Assembly: GCF_002504165.1 (NCBI RefSeq)
Contig: NZ_CP021404.1
Coordinates: 744,001-808,000 of the forward strand
DNA length: 64,000 nt
Direction of reading: 5' to 3'
Source of the DNA: Pacificitalea manganoxidans
Lineage (GTDB): Bacteria > Pseudomonadota > Alphaproteobacteria > Rhodobacterales > Rhodobacteraceae
Made by a program: the position numbers and the translations under genes. Of this stretch, positions 34,181 through 42,223 are shown in pieces; position 1 is the stretch's first letter; the number at the start of each line of letters is the position of its first letter. The notes beneath the pieces are model-generated. The model saw only the letters and a program-made list of their open reading frames with translations, made no database searches and was not told the origin of the DNA.

Positions 34181-34654
34181 ATGACAAAATCCCCTGAATT
34201 CGCCTTTATCAAGGCGGGCTGGCATGCCGATATCGTGGATCAGGCGCTGGCCGGGTTCCGGCAGCATCTGACGGACCAAGGCAGCGACGCGACAGTGACG
34301 GTCTATGACGTGCCCGGCGCGTTCGAGATGCCGCTGCTGGCCCGCAAACTGGCCGAAACCGGACGCTACGATGCCGTCGTCGCGGCGGCGCTGGTGGTCG
34401 ATGGAGGTATCTATCGCCACGACTTCGTAGCGCAGGCCGTAGTCAGCGGGCTGATGGAGGCGCAGATGCAGACCGGCGTGCCGGTGCTGTCAGTGTCGCT
34501 GACCCCGCATCATTTTCAGCCTACGGCGGAGCATGTGGGTTTCTTTACCGAGCATTTCGTAAAGAAGGGCGCGGAGGCCGCCGGCGCCGCGTTGCAGATC
34601 AGCACGCTTCACGCGGGGCTGGCGGGTGCGGCCAAGCCCTCGATCGCCGCGTGA
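34181..34654 (+). CDS. ribH: 6,7-dimethyl-8-ribityllumazine synthase, RibH2 type
   Basis: A 157-residue lumazine synthase. FAFIKAGWHADIVDQ is typical of the RibH2 branch known from Rhizobiales, and PGAFEMP (about 45-51) and the catalytic histidine region GGIYRHDF (H80) are intact. It condenses the ribityl-pyrimidine with 3,4-dihydroxy-2-butanone 4-phosphate in riboflavin synthesis. It stands alone, with no other rib gene nearby, under its own FMN riboswitch. A second, RibH1-type copy probably exists elsewhere in the genome. Confidence 0.93.
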   Translation: MTKSPEFAFIKAGWHADIVDQALAGFRQHLTDQGSDATVTVYDVPGAFEMPLLARKLAETGRYDAVVAAALVVDGGIYRHDFVAQAVVSGLMEAQMQTGVPVLSVSLTPHHFQPTAEHVGFFTEHFVKKGAEAAGAALQISTLHAGLAGAAKPSIAA

Positions 34655-34703
34655 TAAGGGCGGTCCTGGGCGCACCGTTGGCACCCCGGACCGGTCTTAT
34701 ACC

Positions 34704-35624
34704 TCAGTCGAACTTATTGACCGGCAGCTTCAGGTAATGTCCGCCATCGTCTTCGGCCGGGGGCAGGCGGCCGCCGCGCAGGTTGATCTGTAACGCGGCA
34801 AGGATGCGGTCGGGCAGGGCCAGCGTCGCGTCCCGCTTCTGTCGGCGCTGGATGTAATCCTCGCGCTTGGTGCCGTCTTTCACATGGATATTGTTGGCCT
34901 TGTGCTCGGCCACCGTGGCCTCCCATTGCGGCGTGTCGCGGTCGTCGGTGCCGTAGTCATGGCCGACGAACAGCCGGGTGTCGCCGGGCAGGGCGAGGAT
35001 GTCTTGCAACGAGTCCCACAGTTCCGCCGTCGTGCCGCCCGGAAAATCCGACCGCGACGTGCCGGCATCGGGCTGCATGAACGTGTCATGCACGAAAGCC
35101 GCGTCGCCGCAGACATAGGTGATCGAGCCCAGCGTGTGGCCCGGCGACAGCATCACCCGCATCTCCAGATCGCCCAAGGCAAAGGTTTCGCCTTCCTTGA
35201 ACAGGCGATCGAAATCCCGCGCTGGATCGAACACGTCATGCAGATTGTAGAGATCGGCCCAGATCTGCGCGATGTCGGGCACAAGCGCGCCGATGGCATT
35301 GGGGGCGCCGGTGCGCTCCTTCAGGTGGGCGGAGGCCATGACGTGGTCGGCATGGGGGTGAGTGTCGAGAACCCATTGCACCTCCAGCCCGTGTTCCGCG
35401 ACCAGATCCATGACCTGATCCATGCTTTCGGTCGAAAAGCGGTAGTTCTTCGGGTCGAAGTTCCACACCACATCAATCAACGCGGCCTTTTTGGTGGCGG
35501 GATCGGCGCAGATATACTGGATCGAGCCGGTGTCGGGTTCATAGATGCCCCAGACATCGGGACTGCCCGCCCCGGTGGAGGGCGAATGGCGGACAACGGG
35601 TGTGTTGAAGGGATCGTCGCTCAT
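34704..35624 (-). CDS. Metallo-beta-lactamase-fold persulfide dioxygenase-like protein (Blh/ETHE1 type)
   Basis: A 306-residue MBL-fold protein. THPHADH (88-94) gives the metal histidines and aspartate, and SPGHTLG, HDTFMQPDAG and TSRSDFPGG match the ETHE1/Blh persulfide dioxygenase group, in which mononuclear iron oxidises glutathione persulfide to sulfite. Its start overlaps the stop of the adjacent YeeE/YedE-type gene (TGATG). With the BigR/SqrR-type regulator divergent, this is a sulfide/persulfide detoxification operon. Confidence 0.88.
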   Translation of the reverse strand: MSDDPFNTPVVRHSPSTGAGSPDVWGIYEPDTGSIQYICADPATKKAALIDVVWNFDPKNYRFSTESMDQVMDLVAEHGLEVQWVLDTHPHADHVMASAHLKERTGAPNAIGALVPDIAQIWADLYNLHDVFDPARDFDRLFKEGETFALGDLEMRVMLSPGHTLGSITYVCGDAAFVHDTFMQPDAGTSRSDFPGGTTAELWDSLQDILALPGDTRLFVGHDYGTDDRDTPQWEATVAEHKANNIHVKDGTKREDYIQRRQKRDATLALPDRILAALQINLRGGRLPPAEDDGGHYLKLPVNKFD

Positions 35625-36064
35625 CAGGTCGTTCCTTTCGAGTTGGGGGTCATCAGATCATCGGCATGTCGGGCCAGCCACATTCCGGCCAGCATGAAGG
35701 GCACAAAGATCAGCGTGCCGCTTGCGGCGATGGGGAGCGCGGTCAGGGCAGGGCCGGGACAGAACCCGCCCAGCCCCCAGCCGATGCCAAAAATCGCCGC
35801 ACCGCCGAGCAATTTCGCATCCAGATCCTGCCGGGTGGGCAGGCGAAATTCACGGTCGAAGAACGGCCGCGTCCGGCTGCGCGTGATCCACGCAAAGCCC
35901 GGCGCGGTCACAAGGATCGCACCGCCCATGACAAAGGCGAGGCTGGGATCCCATGTGCCGAACAGATCAAGGAAATTCAGGACTTTGGCCGGATCGGACA
36001 TGCCTGAAACAATCAGGCCCAAGCCAAACAGAAGGCCGGAGAGCAGCGCGAACAATTGTTTCAT
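35624..36064 (-). CDS. YeeE/YedE-family membrane protein, second half (DUF6691 type)
   Basis: A 146-residue membrane protein of about four helices. LLFGLGLIVSGMSDP and WGLGGFCPGPAL (C102) are conserved blocks of the short C-terminal-type YeeE/YedE half. With the partner just upstream it should form a thiosulfate- or sulfur-conducting channel. The ATG at 36064 is used; the upstream open frame is in the wrong frame for the partner gene. It is coupled to the persulfide dioxygenase-like gene by a one-base overlap. Confidence 0.88.
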   Translation of the reverse strand: MKQLFALLSGLLFGLGLIVSGMSDPAKVLNFLDLFGTWDPSLAFVMGGAILVTAPGFAWITRSRTRPFFDREFRLPTRQDLDAKLLGGAAIFGIGWGLGGFCPGPALTALPIAASGTLIFVPFMLAGMWLARHADDLMTPNSKGTT

Positions 36065-36066
36065 CG

Positions 36067-36501
36067 TCAGGCTCCGATCACATGGCGGGTGACGAGCACG
36101 GTCGCAATCGCGGTCGCCATGAAGGTCGTGGTGGCCACGATCGATCGCATCGACCCGCGCGAAATGCCGCAAACCCCATGACCGGACGTGCAGCCATTGC
36201 CAAACACCGCGCCAAAGCCGACAAGCGCCCCCGCCACGGCCATCAGAACCGGGCTGGACGGCACCCATTGCTGCGGCCACGCGCCCGAGACGATCAGCCA
36301 TAGCGGCGCGGCCAGCAGCAGGCCCAGAACGAACAGGGCCGACACGCCGCGCGCCTCGCCATCGGTGCTGCGGGCAAAAACGCGGGATGTCAGGCCGCTG
36401 ATCCCCGCGATGCGGCCATTCGTAGCCATCAGCAGCACCGCTGCCGCGCCGATCATCATGCCGCCAAACAGCGACAGCCACGGGGTGAATTCGGTTTCCA
36501 T
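36067..36501 (-). CDS. YeeE/YedE-family sulfur transport protein, first half
   Basis: A 144-residue membrane protein of about four helices with GNGCTSGHGVCG (C104 and C111), the signature of the YeeE/YedE N-terminal-type half, whose cysteines relay sulfur species. It is the first gene of the persulfide operon, starts two bases before its partner, and faces the ArsR-type regulator across a 102-bp control region. Confidence 0.9.
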   Translation of the reverse strand: METEFTPWLSLFGGMMIGAAAVLLMATNGRIAGISGLTSRVFARSTDGEARGVSALFVLGLLLAAPLWLIVSGAWPQQWVPSSPVLMAVAGALVGFGAVFGNGCTSGHGVCGISRGSMRSIVATTTFMATAIATVLVTRHVIGA

Positions 36502-36571
36502 CTCAGCCTCCGGGGGCGGGCGCCCGGGCGCACCGGATCACCCTGCTTGCGTTGGGTCTGAAAGTGAATAT

Positions 36572-36592
36572 ATTTGCTTTTCTGAATATTCA
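36572..36592. promoter_or_regulatory. Candidate BigR/SqrR operator
   Basis: ATTT-N8-GAAT at 36572-36587 is one base from the ATTC-N8-GAAT motif reported for SqrR. It runs into a perfect 10-base palindrome TGAATATTCA at 36583-36592. Both lie in the AT-rich gap 12-32 bases before the ArsR-type gene, suited to controlling it and the divergent YeeE/YedE operon. Confidence 0.6.
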
Positions 36593-36603
36593 ATGGTCGG
36601 CAT

Positions 36604-36906
36604 ATGAAAAACTCCGATGACTTCCTCGACGGCGATATCACCGCCGCCGCGACCCTGATGAAGATGCTGGCTTCCGAAGCGCGGCTTCAGATCTTGTGCC
36701 GTCTTGCGGAAGGGGAGCGGTCGGTCGGGGATCTGGCGCAGGCCTGTGGTGTGTCGCAACCGACCATGTCGCAACAACTGACCCGCCTGCGCAAAGCCGA
36801 CCTTGTCGAAGGCCGCCGTGCCGGGCAGACGATCTACTACCGCATCAAGGGGGCCGAGGTGGCCGCCGTTCTGGAAACCCTGCACCGGCTTTACTGCGCG
36901 CGCTGA
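36604..36906 (+). CDS. ArsR-family persulfide-responsive repressor, BigR/SqrR type
   Basis: A 100-residue winged-helix ArsR protein (ASEARLQILCRLAEGERSVG, SQPTMSQQLTRLRKADLV). Cysteines at 32 and 98 (in ILC and LYC) are at the positions of the two sensor cysteines of BigR/SqrR, which form a tri- or tetrasulfide with persulfides and release DNA. An additional cysteine is at 48. It is divergent from the persulfide operon it presumably represses. Confidence 0.88.
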   Translation: MKNSDDFLDGDITAAATLMKMLASEARLQILCRLAEGERSVGDLAQACGVSQPTMSQQLTRLRKADLVEGRRAGQTIYYRIKGAEVAAVLETLHRLYCAR

Positions 36907-36964
36907 GCGGGACGTGGCGGTCGGCGGCAGGGCTGCCTGCGCGATCCTAAGCGGGCCGGTTCGG

Positions 36965-38119
36965 TCAGCGCCCTGCGATCAGGATGCGCCGGTCGGTCTG
37001 CGTCAGGCGGCGGCACCCCTCCGCAGTGACCACGACGGTTTCGGATAACGCGAGCCCGCGCGCGGTCGTGTAGAGGTGCAACACCTGTCCTTCGCGGAAG
37101 TGCCAGTCGGCGCCGGGATGCAGGCTGACCATCGTTTCGGAGGAGCGCGGTGTCTTGGCGTAGATGCCAAGCTGATAGCCGGTGATATTGGGATAGGTTT
37201 CGCGCAGCCCTTCGCGCAGCATGCCATCGCGCAGGACAGCGTCGGCCTCGGCCGCGGGCACGCCGGGGCGGATCGCGGCGAATTGCGCGTCCTGAAGCTG
37301 CGCCATCCGGTCCATCACTTCGACATCCTCCGCCGCCGGAGCGCCTAGGCTGATCGACCGCATGAATCGCGCGGAATACAGCCGCACGCGCGGCACCAGT
37401 TCCACATGCAGGATGTCGCCCGCGCCCAGTTGATCCTCGGTGAAGGTGGCATGCAGGAAACCCATGCCGTGGCCTTTGCCCTGCGCGGCGCGCCGCGCGA
37501 TGGAGATCGGGCCGACCCAGTAATCATCCGCGCCGTTTTGCAAGTAGAACTGCGCCCCGATGGCCGACGCGTCCCGCGCCCGCAGGCCCGGTGCGACCCC
37601 CGCCGCGATAGCCGCCATCGCTCCGTCGGCAATGCCCGCCGCCTGCGCGATAAGGTCAATCTCCCCCGCGTCCTTCACATCGCGGATGCGGTTCGAGATT
37701 TCGTGCAGGTTGACCCATTCGGCGTCCGGCAGCATCCCGGCCAGCCGGTCGCGGGTGTGAACGGTGAACCCGAAGGAGGTGAAATCCGCGGCGATCCTTA
37801 GGCCGCCCTGTCCCGCGCTCAGCTTTTGCAGCACCCCGCCGACACAGGCGTGGGCGTCTTCGTGATCGGCATAGGTTTCGACCTGCGGCACCCATGTGGC
37901 GGCGCGGCAGGGCACCTCGTCGATGGCGCGCAGGATCCAGACCGGATCGCCTTCTAGCGGCAGCACACAGGCGCGATAGAAGGTTTCCGAGATGGTGAAG
38001 CCGGTAAGCCAGTGCAGCAGCTCCGCGTGATCGCACAGGAACACCCCGGCCCCCGCCTGCCGCATGGCGGCGCGCAAGGCTTCGACACGGGCGGCGAAAG
38101 GGGCCGGGATCGTGGTCAT
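36965..38119 (-). CDS. M24 creatinase-like protein without the canonical metal aspartates
   Basis: A 384-residue pita-bread-fold protein: creatinase N-domain (about 1-145) plus M24 domain. In metal-dependent M24 peptidases the block reads DLG followed by a second aspartate in SDMTR. Here it is GDILHVELVP (E240) and SARFMRS (R251), and the histidine of GHGIG is tyrosine (TGYQLG, Y315). This agrees with a metal-independent creatinase/ectoine-hydrolase-like amidinohydrolase. It is last in the oligopeptide ABC operon and its start overlaps the M20-like gene by 4 bases. Confidence 0.85.
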   Translation of the reverse strand: MTTIPAPFAARVEALRAAMRQAGAGVFLCDHAELLHWLTGFTISETFYRACVLPLEGDPVWILRAIDEVPCRAATWVPQVETYADHEDAHACVGGVLQKLSAGQGGLRIAADFTSFGFTVHTRDRLAGMLPDAEWVNLHEISNRIRDVKDAGEIDLIAQAAGIADGAMAAIAAGVAPGLRARDASAIGAQFYLQNGADDYWVGPISIARRAAQGKGHGMGFLHATFTEDQLGAGDILHVELVPRVRLYSARFMRSISLGAPAAEDVEVMDRMAQLQDAQFAAIRPGVPAAEADAVLRDGMLREGLRETYPNITGYQLGIYAKTPRSSETMVSLHPGADWHFREGQVLHLYTTARGLALSETVVVTAEGCRRLTQTDRRILIAGR

Positions 38120-39342
38120 GCAGCCGGTTCCAGACCGCAGATTTCAGCGATGGTCAGGATGTAGATCTTGACGCAGTCGAGGAACTGGCTCTTGCGCACC
38201 CGTTCATCGGGCATGGTATTGAATTCACCGCCCGGCCCGCAGACGATCCCTTCCATCCCGGCAGCGGCAAGGTGGGCGGCATCGGTGCCAAAGAAACACG
38301 ACGGCGCGACCGGCCCGGTGGGTTGCGGCACGCCGCGCACCGTCTGGTAGGCGGCGTTGACGGCCTTCACAATTGGGCTGTCGCGGGACACCTCGAACGG
38401 CGGCATCTGCGGCTTGTTCTTGCGCTGGTCGTAGCTGTCGAGCGACCATTGCAGGCCGGGGAATTCCAGCTCCAGCGCGCGCAGCACGACGCGCATGTCC
38501 TCCAGCACCGTCTCGATGCTTTGCGACGGCGCGTAGCGGCAGGTGCCCAGCAGCCGGGCGCGGTCTGCCACCTGCGGCGGGCGCCATTCATGAAACTCAT
38601 CGCCCAGACCCGCGCGCATGACGCCCACATGCGCCCGGTTGACCGCCCGGTGATCGGGGGTTTCGGCCCCGGTAAAGGTCATGGCATTGATGCGCGGCAC
38701 CAGCGCTGCGGCGGCGGCAAGGGCATCGCAGGCCTCGGCCCGTTTGGAGACATGGCGGGTGCTGCCGGTCAGGTCGATCTGGTAGGAGAACGCGCCCGAA
38801 TGCAGGGTCATGGCCTGAATGTCGGTCGGCTCGGAATTGACGAAGTAATCGGCGCGCACGCCCTGTTCCAGCATTCGCACCGTGCCGATCCCGCCCTGCA
38901 ACTCGCCAATGACAAAGGACAGGATCACATCGCCCTTGGGCCGCAGGCCGGCTTTCAGGATCGTTTCCACCGCGCAGAGATAGGCGGCGTCGCCTGCCTT
39001 CATGTTGGACACGCCAATGCCGTAGATGAACTCATCGTCGATCACCCCGCCCCAGGGATCGACGGTCCAGCCGGTGGTGACGGGGTTGGTGTCGAGATGG
39101 CCGTTAAACAGCAGGCTCTGCCCGCCGCCTGTGCCCTTGAGCGTGCCGATGGCATTGACCCGCTGGCCCTCGACCGGCTGAAGCATCGCTTCCAGCCCGA
39201 GGCCCTCCAAAATGCCGTGCATATGCTCGGCCAGCGCCCGCTCCCCATCGGTTTCGGAATAGCTTTGGTGCTGCACCATGTCCGCGAGCCGGGCAAAGCA
39301 GGCGGACTCGTCGATAGAGGCGATCAGGTCTTCGGGGGTCAT
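38116..39342 (-). CDS. M20-family protein (ArgE/DapE-like) with altered metal ligands
   Basis: A 408-residue M20-fold protein. FNGHLDT (H82, D84) and NSEPT (E171) are kept. The bridging aspartate is asparagine (GVSNMKAG, N113), the second glutamate of the usual EE pair is leucine (GELQGG, E147-L148), and the C-terminal histidine position is threonine (EFNTMPDE, T376). The frame is intact and otherwise well conserved, so it is a variant subfamily and not a pseudogene. The ATG at 39342 overlaps the ABC ATPase stop (ATGA). Confidence 0.85.
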   Translation of the reverse strand: MTPEDLIASIDESACFARLADMVQHQSYSETDGERALAEHMHGILEGLGLEAMLQPVEGQRVNAIGTLKGTGGGQSLLFNGHLDTNPVTTGWTVDPWGGVIDDEFIYGIGVSNMKAGDAAYLCAVETILKAGLRPKGDVILSFVIGELQGGIGTVRMLEQGVRADYFVNSEPTDIQAMTLHSGAFSYQIDLTGSTRHVSKRAEACDALAAAAALVPRINAMTFTGAETPDHRAVNRAHVGVMRAGLGDEFHEWRPPQVADRARLLGTCRYAPSQSIETVLEDMRVVLRALELEFPGLQWSLDSYDQRKNKPQMPPFEVSRDSPIVKAVNAAYQTVRGVPQPTGPVAPSCFFGTDAAHLAAAGMEGIVCGPGGEFNTMPDERVRKSQFLDCVKIYILTIAEICGLEPAA

Positions 39343-41393
39343 GCGGTCGTCCTTGTCGTATCGGATGTCTTGAACTGCCAGATCGGCGGCACGGCGTTCA
39401 GCGCGGCGTCGGAGAGGTGGCAAAGGATCTCGTGGCCCGGTTCAGGCGCACGCAGAGGCGGGCGGATGGTGTCGCATTCCGGGCCGATATGGCGGGGGCA
39501 GCGGCTGGCGAACGGGCAGCCGGGCAGATCCTCGGTGCGCTTGGGCAGGCTGCCCTGCAGCCGCACCCGGCGCGTGTCGCTGCCGGGATCAACGGAGTGG
39601 GACGAGGACAGCAGCGCTTCGGTATAGGGATGCCACGGCGCGGCATCGAGCGCGGCGATCTCACACGTCTCGACCATCTCGCCCAGATACATGACCGCGA
39701 CCCGGTCCGCGACGTGGCGCAGGATGCCCAGATCATGGGTGATGAACACCAGCGCGGCCCCGGTGGAGGTCTGGATGTCGCGGAGCAGCCGCACGATGGC
39801 CGCCTGCACCGCCGCATCGAGCCCCGAGGTGATTTCGTCGCAGACGATCACGTCCGGTTGCGCGGCAAGGGCGCGGGCAATGGCCACGCGCTGTTTTTCC
39901 CCGCCGGACAGCTGATGCGGATAGCGGTTGGCATAGTCTGCGGGCAGATGCACCCGTTCCAGCAAGCGCCCGATTTCAGCCGCGCGCTCGGCGCGGGGCA
40001 GGTCCGGGCGAAACAGGCGCAGCGGACGGGCAAGGATCGTCGCCAGCGAATGGCGCGGGTTCAGCGAACTGTCGGGGTTCTGGAAAATCGTCTGGACACG
40101 GGCACGCCAAGCAGCGCTGTCGGGCGCGGTGGGCCTGCCGCCCAGACGCGTTTCGCCGGTGAAACCGCGCAGCCCCGACAGCGCCCGCGCGAGCGAGGAT
40201 TTGCCGCAGCCAGACTCGCCCACCAGCGCCAGCGTTTCCCCCCGGTGCAGGCGGAAGTTCACGTCGCGCACCGCGCGCACATGGTTGCCGTCGCGCCCGC
40301 GCAGAATGTCGGTTAGCGACCGGCGGCCATAGGTGACGGACAGATCCCGCGCCTCGATCACCACATCGGTGGTGCGCGGAGACAGCAGTGGCGCGGGGGC
40401 CTTTGGCGCGGGCAGCGTTTCGCCGCGCGCAACACGGGCACAGGCGATCTGGCGGTCGCCGATATCGACGGGGCGGACCCTTTGGGCATCGCAGACCTCA
40501 GGCAGGTGATGCGGGCAGGAGGCGGAGAACAGGCATGGCGGCATTTCCCCGCGGCGCGGCGCGGGACGGGCGCCGCTGGTGGCAAGCCCGCGTGCCTGCT
40601 TTCCATCCGAAGGGCGCGGCAGACTGGCCATCAACGCCTGCGTGTAGGGGTGTTGGGGGGCGGCAAAGATGGTCTCGGTCGGGCCTTCTTCGACGATCCG
40701 CCCGCCATAGATCACGGCTACGCGGTGAGCGATTTCGGCGACAGTGCCCAGATCGTGGCTGATGAACAGCGCCGACACGCCGGTCCGGGCCTGAAGTTCC
40801 CGGAACAGGTCGAGCAGCGTCGCCGCCGTGGTGGCATCCAGTGCCGAGGTCGGTTCATCGAACAGGATCAGTTCTGGCTCGCAACCAAAGGCCAGCGCCA
40901 GCACGACGCGCTGTTTCTCGCCGCCCGAAACCTCGTGCGGGTAGCGGCCCAGCATCGCCTCCGGATCAGGCAGCCCGACCATGTCCAGCAATTCGATCGC
41001 ACGGGCGCGGCGGGCGGTGGGGTCGAGCTTGGTATGCCGCCCCAGCGTTTCTAGCAGGTGATCGCCCAGCGTCTGCACCGGGTCCAGCGTGGTCGCGGCG
41101 TTCTGAAACACCATCGCGATGCGCCGACCGCGCAGCGCTTCGAGCGCCGGTTGCGGCAGGGTGGTGATGTCCTCGCCGGTCAGCTTGATCGCGCCGTGTT
41201 CGTCATGGACCCGGCCGGGCAGGTCGCGGATCACCGCATTGGCGAGCGAGGATTTGGCGGAGCCGCTTTCGCCCACCAGACCCAGCACCTCCCCCCGTGC
41301 GATATCGAGCGAGATATCGTCGAGGATGCGCACCGGCCCCGTGAACGTGTCATAATGCAGCGCATAGTCGCGCAGGCTAAGGACAGGGGTCAT
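39339..41393 (-). CDS. Oligopeptide/dipeptide ABC transporter fused dual ATPase (DppD-DppF type)
   Basis: A 684-residue fusion of two nucleotide-binding domains. Domain one has Walker A GESGSAKSS (41-49), with alanine in place of the usual glycine, SGGEKQR and LFDEPTSALD. Domain two has Walker A GESGCGKSS, SGGEKQR and VCDEITSGLD. Each domain ends with an oligopeptide-type C-terminal cysteine cluster. The ATG at 41393 overlaps the permease stop. It energises the two permeases upstream. Confidence 0.93.
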   Translation of the reverse strand: MTPVLSLRDYALHYDTFTGPVRILDDISLDIARGEVLGLVGESGSAKSSLANAVIRDLPGRVHDEHGAIKLTGEDITTLPQPALEALRGRRIAMVFQNAATTLDPVQTLGDHLLETLGRHTKLDPTARRARAIELLDMVGLPDPEAMLGRYPHEVSGGEKQRVVLALAFGCEPELILFDEPTSALDATTAATLLDLFRELQARTGVSALFISHDLGTVAEIAHRVAVIYGGRIVEEGPTETIFAAPQHPYTQALMASLPRPSDGKQARGLATSGARPAPRRGEMPPCLFSASCPHHLPEVCDAQRVRPVDIGDRQIACARVARGETLPAPKAPAPLLSPRTTDVVIEARDLSVTYGRRSLTDILRGRDGNHVRAVRDVNFRLHRGETLALVGESGCGKSSLARALSGLRGFTGETRLGGRPTAPDSAAWRARVQTIFQNPDSSLNPRHSLATILARPLRLFRPDLPRAERAAEIGRLLERVHLPADYANRYPHQLSGGEKQRVAIARALAAQPDVIVCDEITSGLDAAVQAAIVRLLRDIQTSTGAALVFITHDLGILRHVADRVAVMYLGEMVETCEIAALDAAPWHPYTEALLSSSHSVDPGSDTRRVRLQGSLPKRTEDLPGCPFASRCPRHIGPECDTIRPPLRAPEPGHEILCHLSDAALNAVPPIWQFKTSDTTRTTA

Positions 41394-42223
41394 GCGTGAT
41401 CTCCGGTCTTGGGGTTCAGCACATCGCGCAGCCCGTCGCCCAGCAGGTTGAAGCCGATGGCGACAAGGGCGATGGCGGCGCCGGGCACGGCCACGGGCCA
41501 CGGGCTGCGGAACAGGTGGTCGCGCGCCTCGGCGATCATCAGGCCCCATTCCGGGGAGGGCGGCTGTGCGCCCAGCCCGAGGAAGGACAGCGTGGCGAGC
41601 GTCATGATGGCGAACGCGACGCGGATCGTGCCTTCGACGATGACGGGGGCGATGGTGTTGGGCAGGATTTCGGCGCCGACGATCCACGGCAGGCTTTCGC
41701 CGCGTGCCTTGGCGGCGGCGACGTAATCGAGGCTGCGCACCTGAAGCGTGACCGACCGCGCGATCCGCGCCATGCCGGGGGCAAAGGCGATGCCGATGGC
41801 CAGCACCGCGTTCAGTGCAGACGAGCCGAGCGCGGCAAGGATCATCAGCGCGAACAGAAGCGACGGGATCGCCATGACCGCGTCCGTCAGGCGCATCAGC
41901 ATTTCGTCCATTACGCCGCCCAGATAACCGGACACGATCCCGATCAGCGCCCCGGCCACGGTGCCGATGACGGTGGCGAGTAGGGCCAGTAGCACGGTGG
42001 AGCGCGCCCCCACCAGAACCCGGCTCAGCAGGTCGCGGCCATACCAGTCGGTGCCAAGCGGGAATTCCACGCTTGGCCCGGCAAAGCGGGCGCCGAAGTG
42101 GAACGTCTCGGGGTCATTGGGGGCAAGGGCGGGGCCGAACAGGGCGGCGAACAGAACCAGCGTGCAAAGCGCCAGCCCGACCGCGCCCTGCGGGTTGCGA
42201 AGCAGGGCTCGAACAGTCTTCAT
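41390..42223 (-). CDS. Oligopeptide/dipeptide ABC permease, DppC type
   Basis: A 277-residue membrane protein with an N-terminal helix, the short periplasmic motif PLGTDWYGRDLLSRVL and a five-helix core; the coupling loop is YVAAAKARGESLPWIVGAEI. These are DppC/OppC hallmarks. The ATG at 42223 overlaps the DppB-type stop by 4 bases; the longer frame seen upstream lies inside the DppB gene. Confidence 0.92.
   Translation of the reverse strand: MKTVRALLRNPQGAVGLALCTLVLFAALFGPALAPNDPETFHFGARFAGPSVEFPLGTDWYGRDLLSRVLVGARSTVLLALLATVIGTVAGALIGIVSGYLGGVMDEMLMRLTDAVMAIPSLLFALMILAALGSSALNAVLAIGIAFAPGMARIARSVTLQVRSLDYVAAAKARGESLPWIVGAEILPNTIAPVIVEGTIRVAFAIMTLATLSFLGLGAQPPSPEWGLMIAEARDHLFRSPWPVAVPGAAIALVAIGFNLLGDGLRDVLNPKTGDHA

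Noticed and set aside
34655-34703. Intrinsic terminator between ribH and the persulfide gene
   Set aside because: Only an imperfect inverted repeat with several mismatches and no T run; too weak to list.
36965-39342. Pseudogenes, because of lost metal ligands
   Set aside because: Both frames are full length, start and stop codons overlap neighbouring genes precisely, and codon use is normal; substitutions are confined to ligand positions in a way seen in subfamilies.
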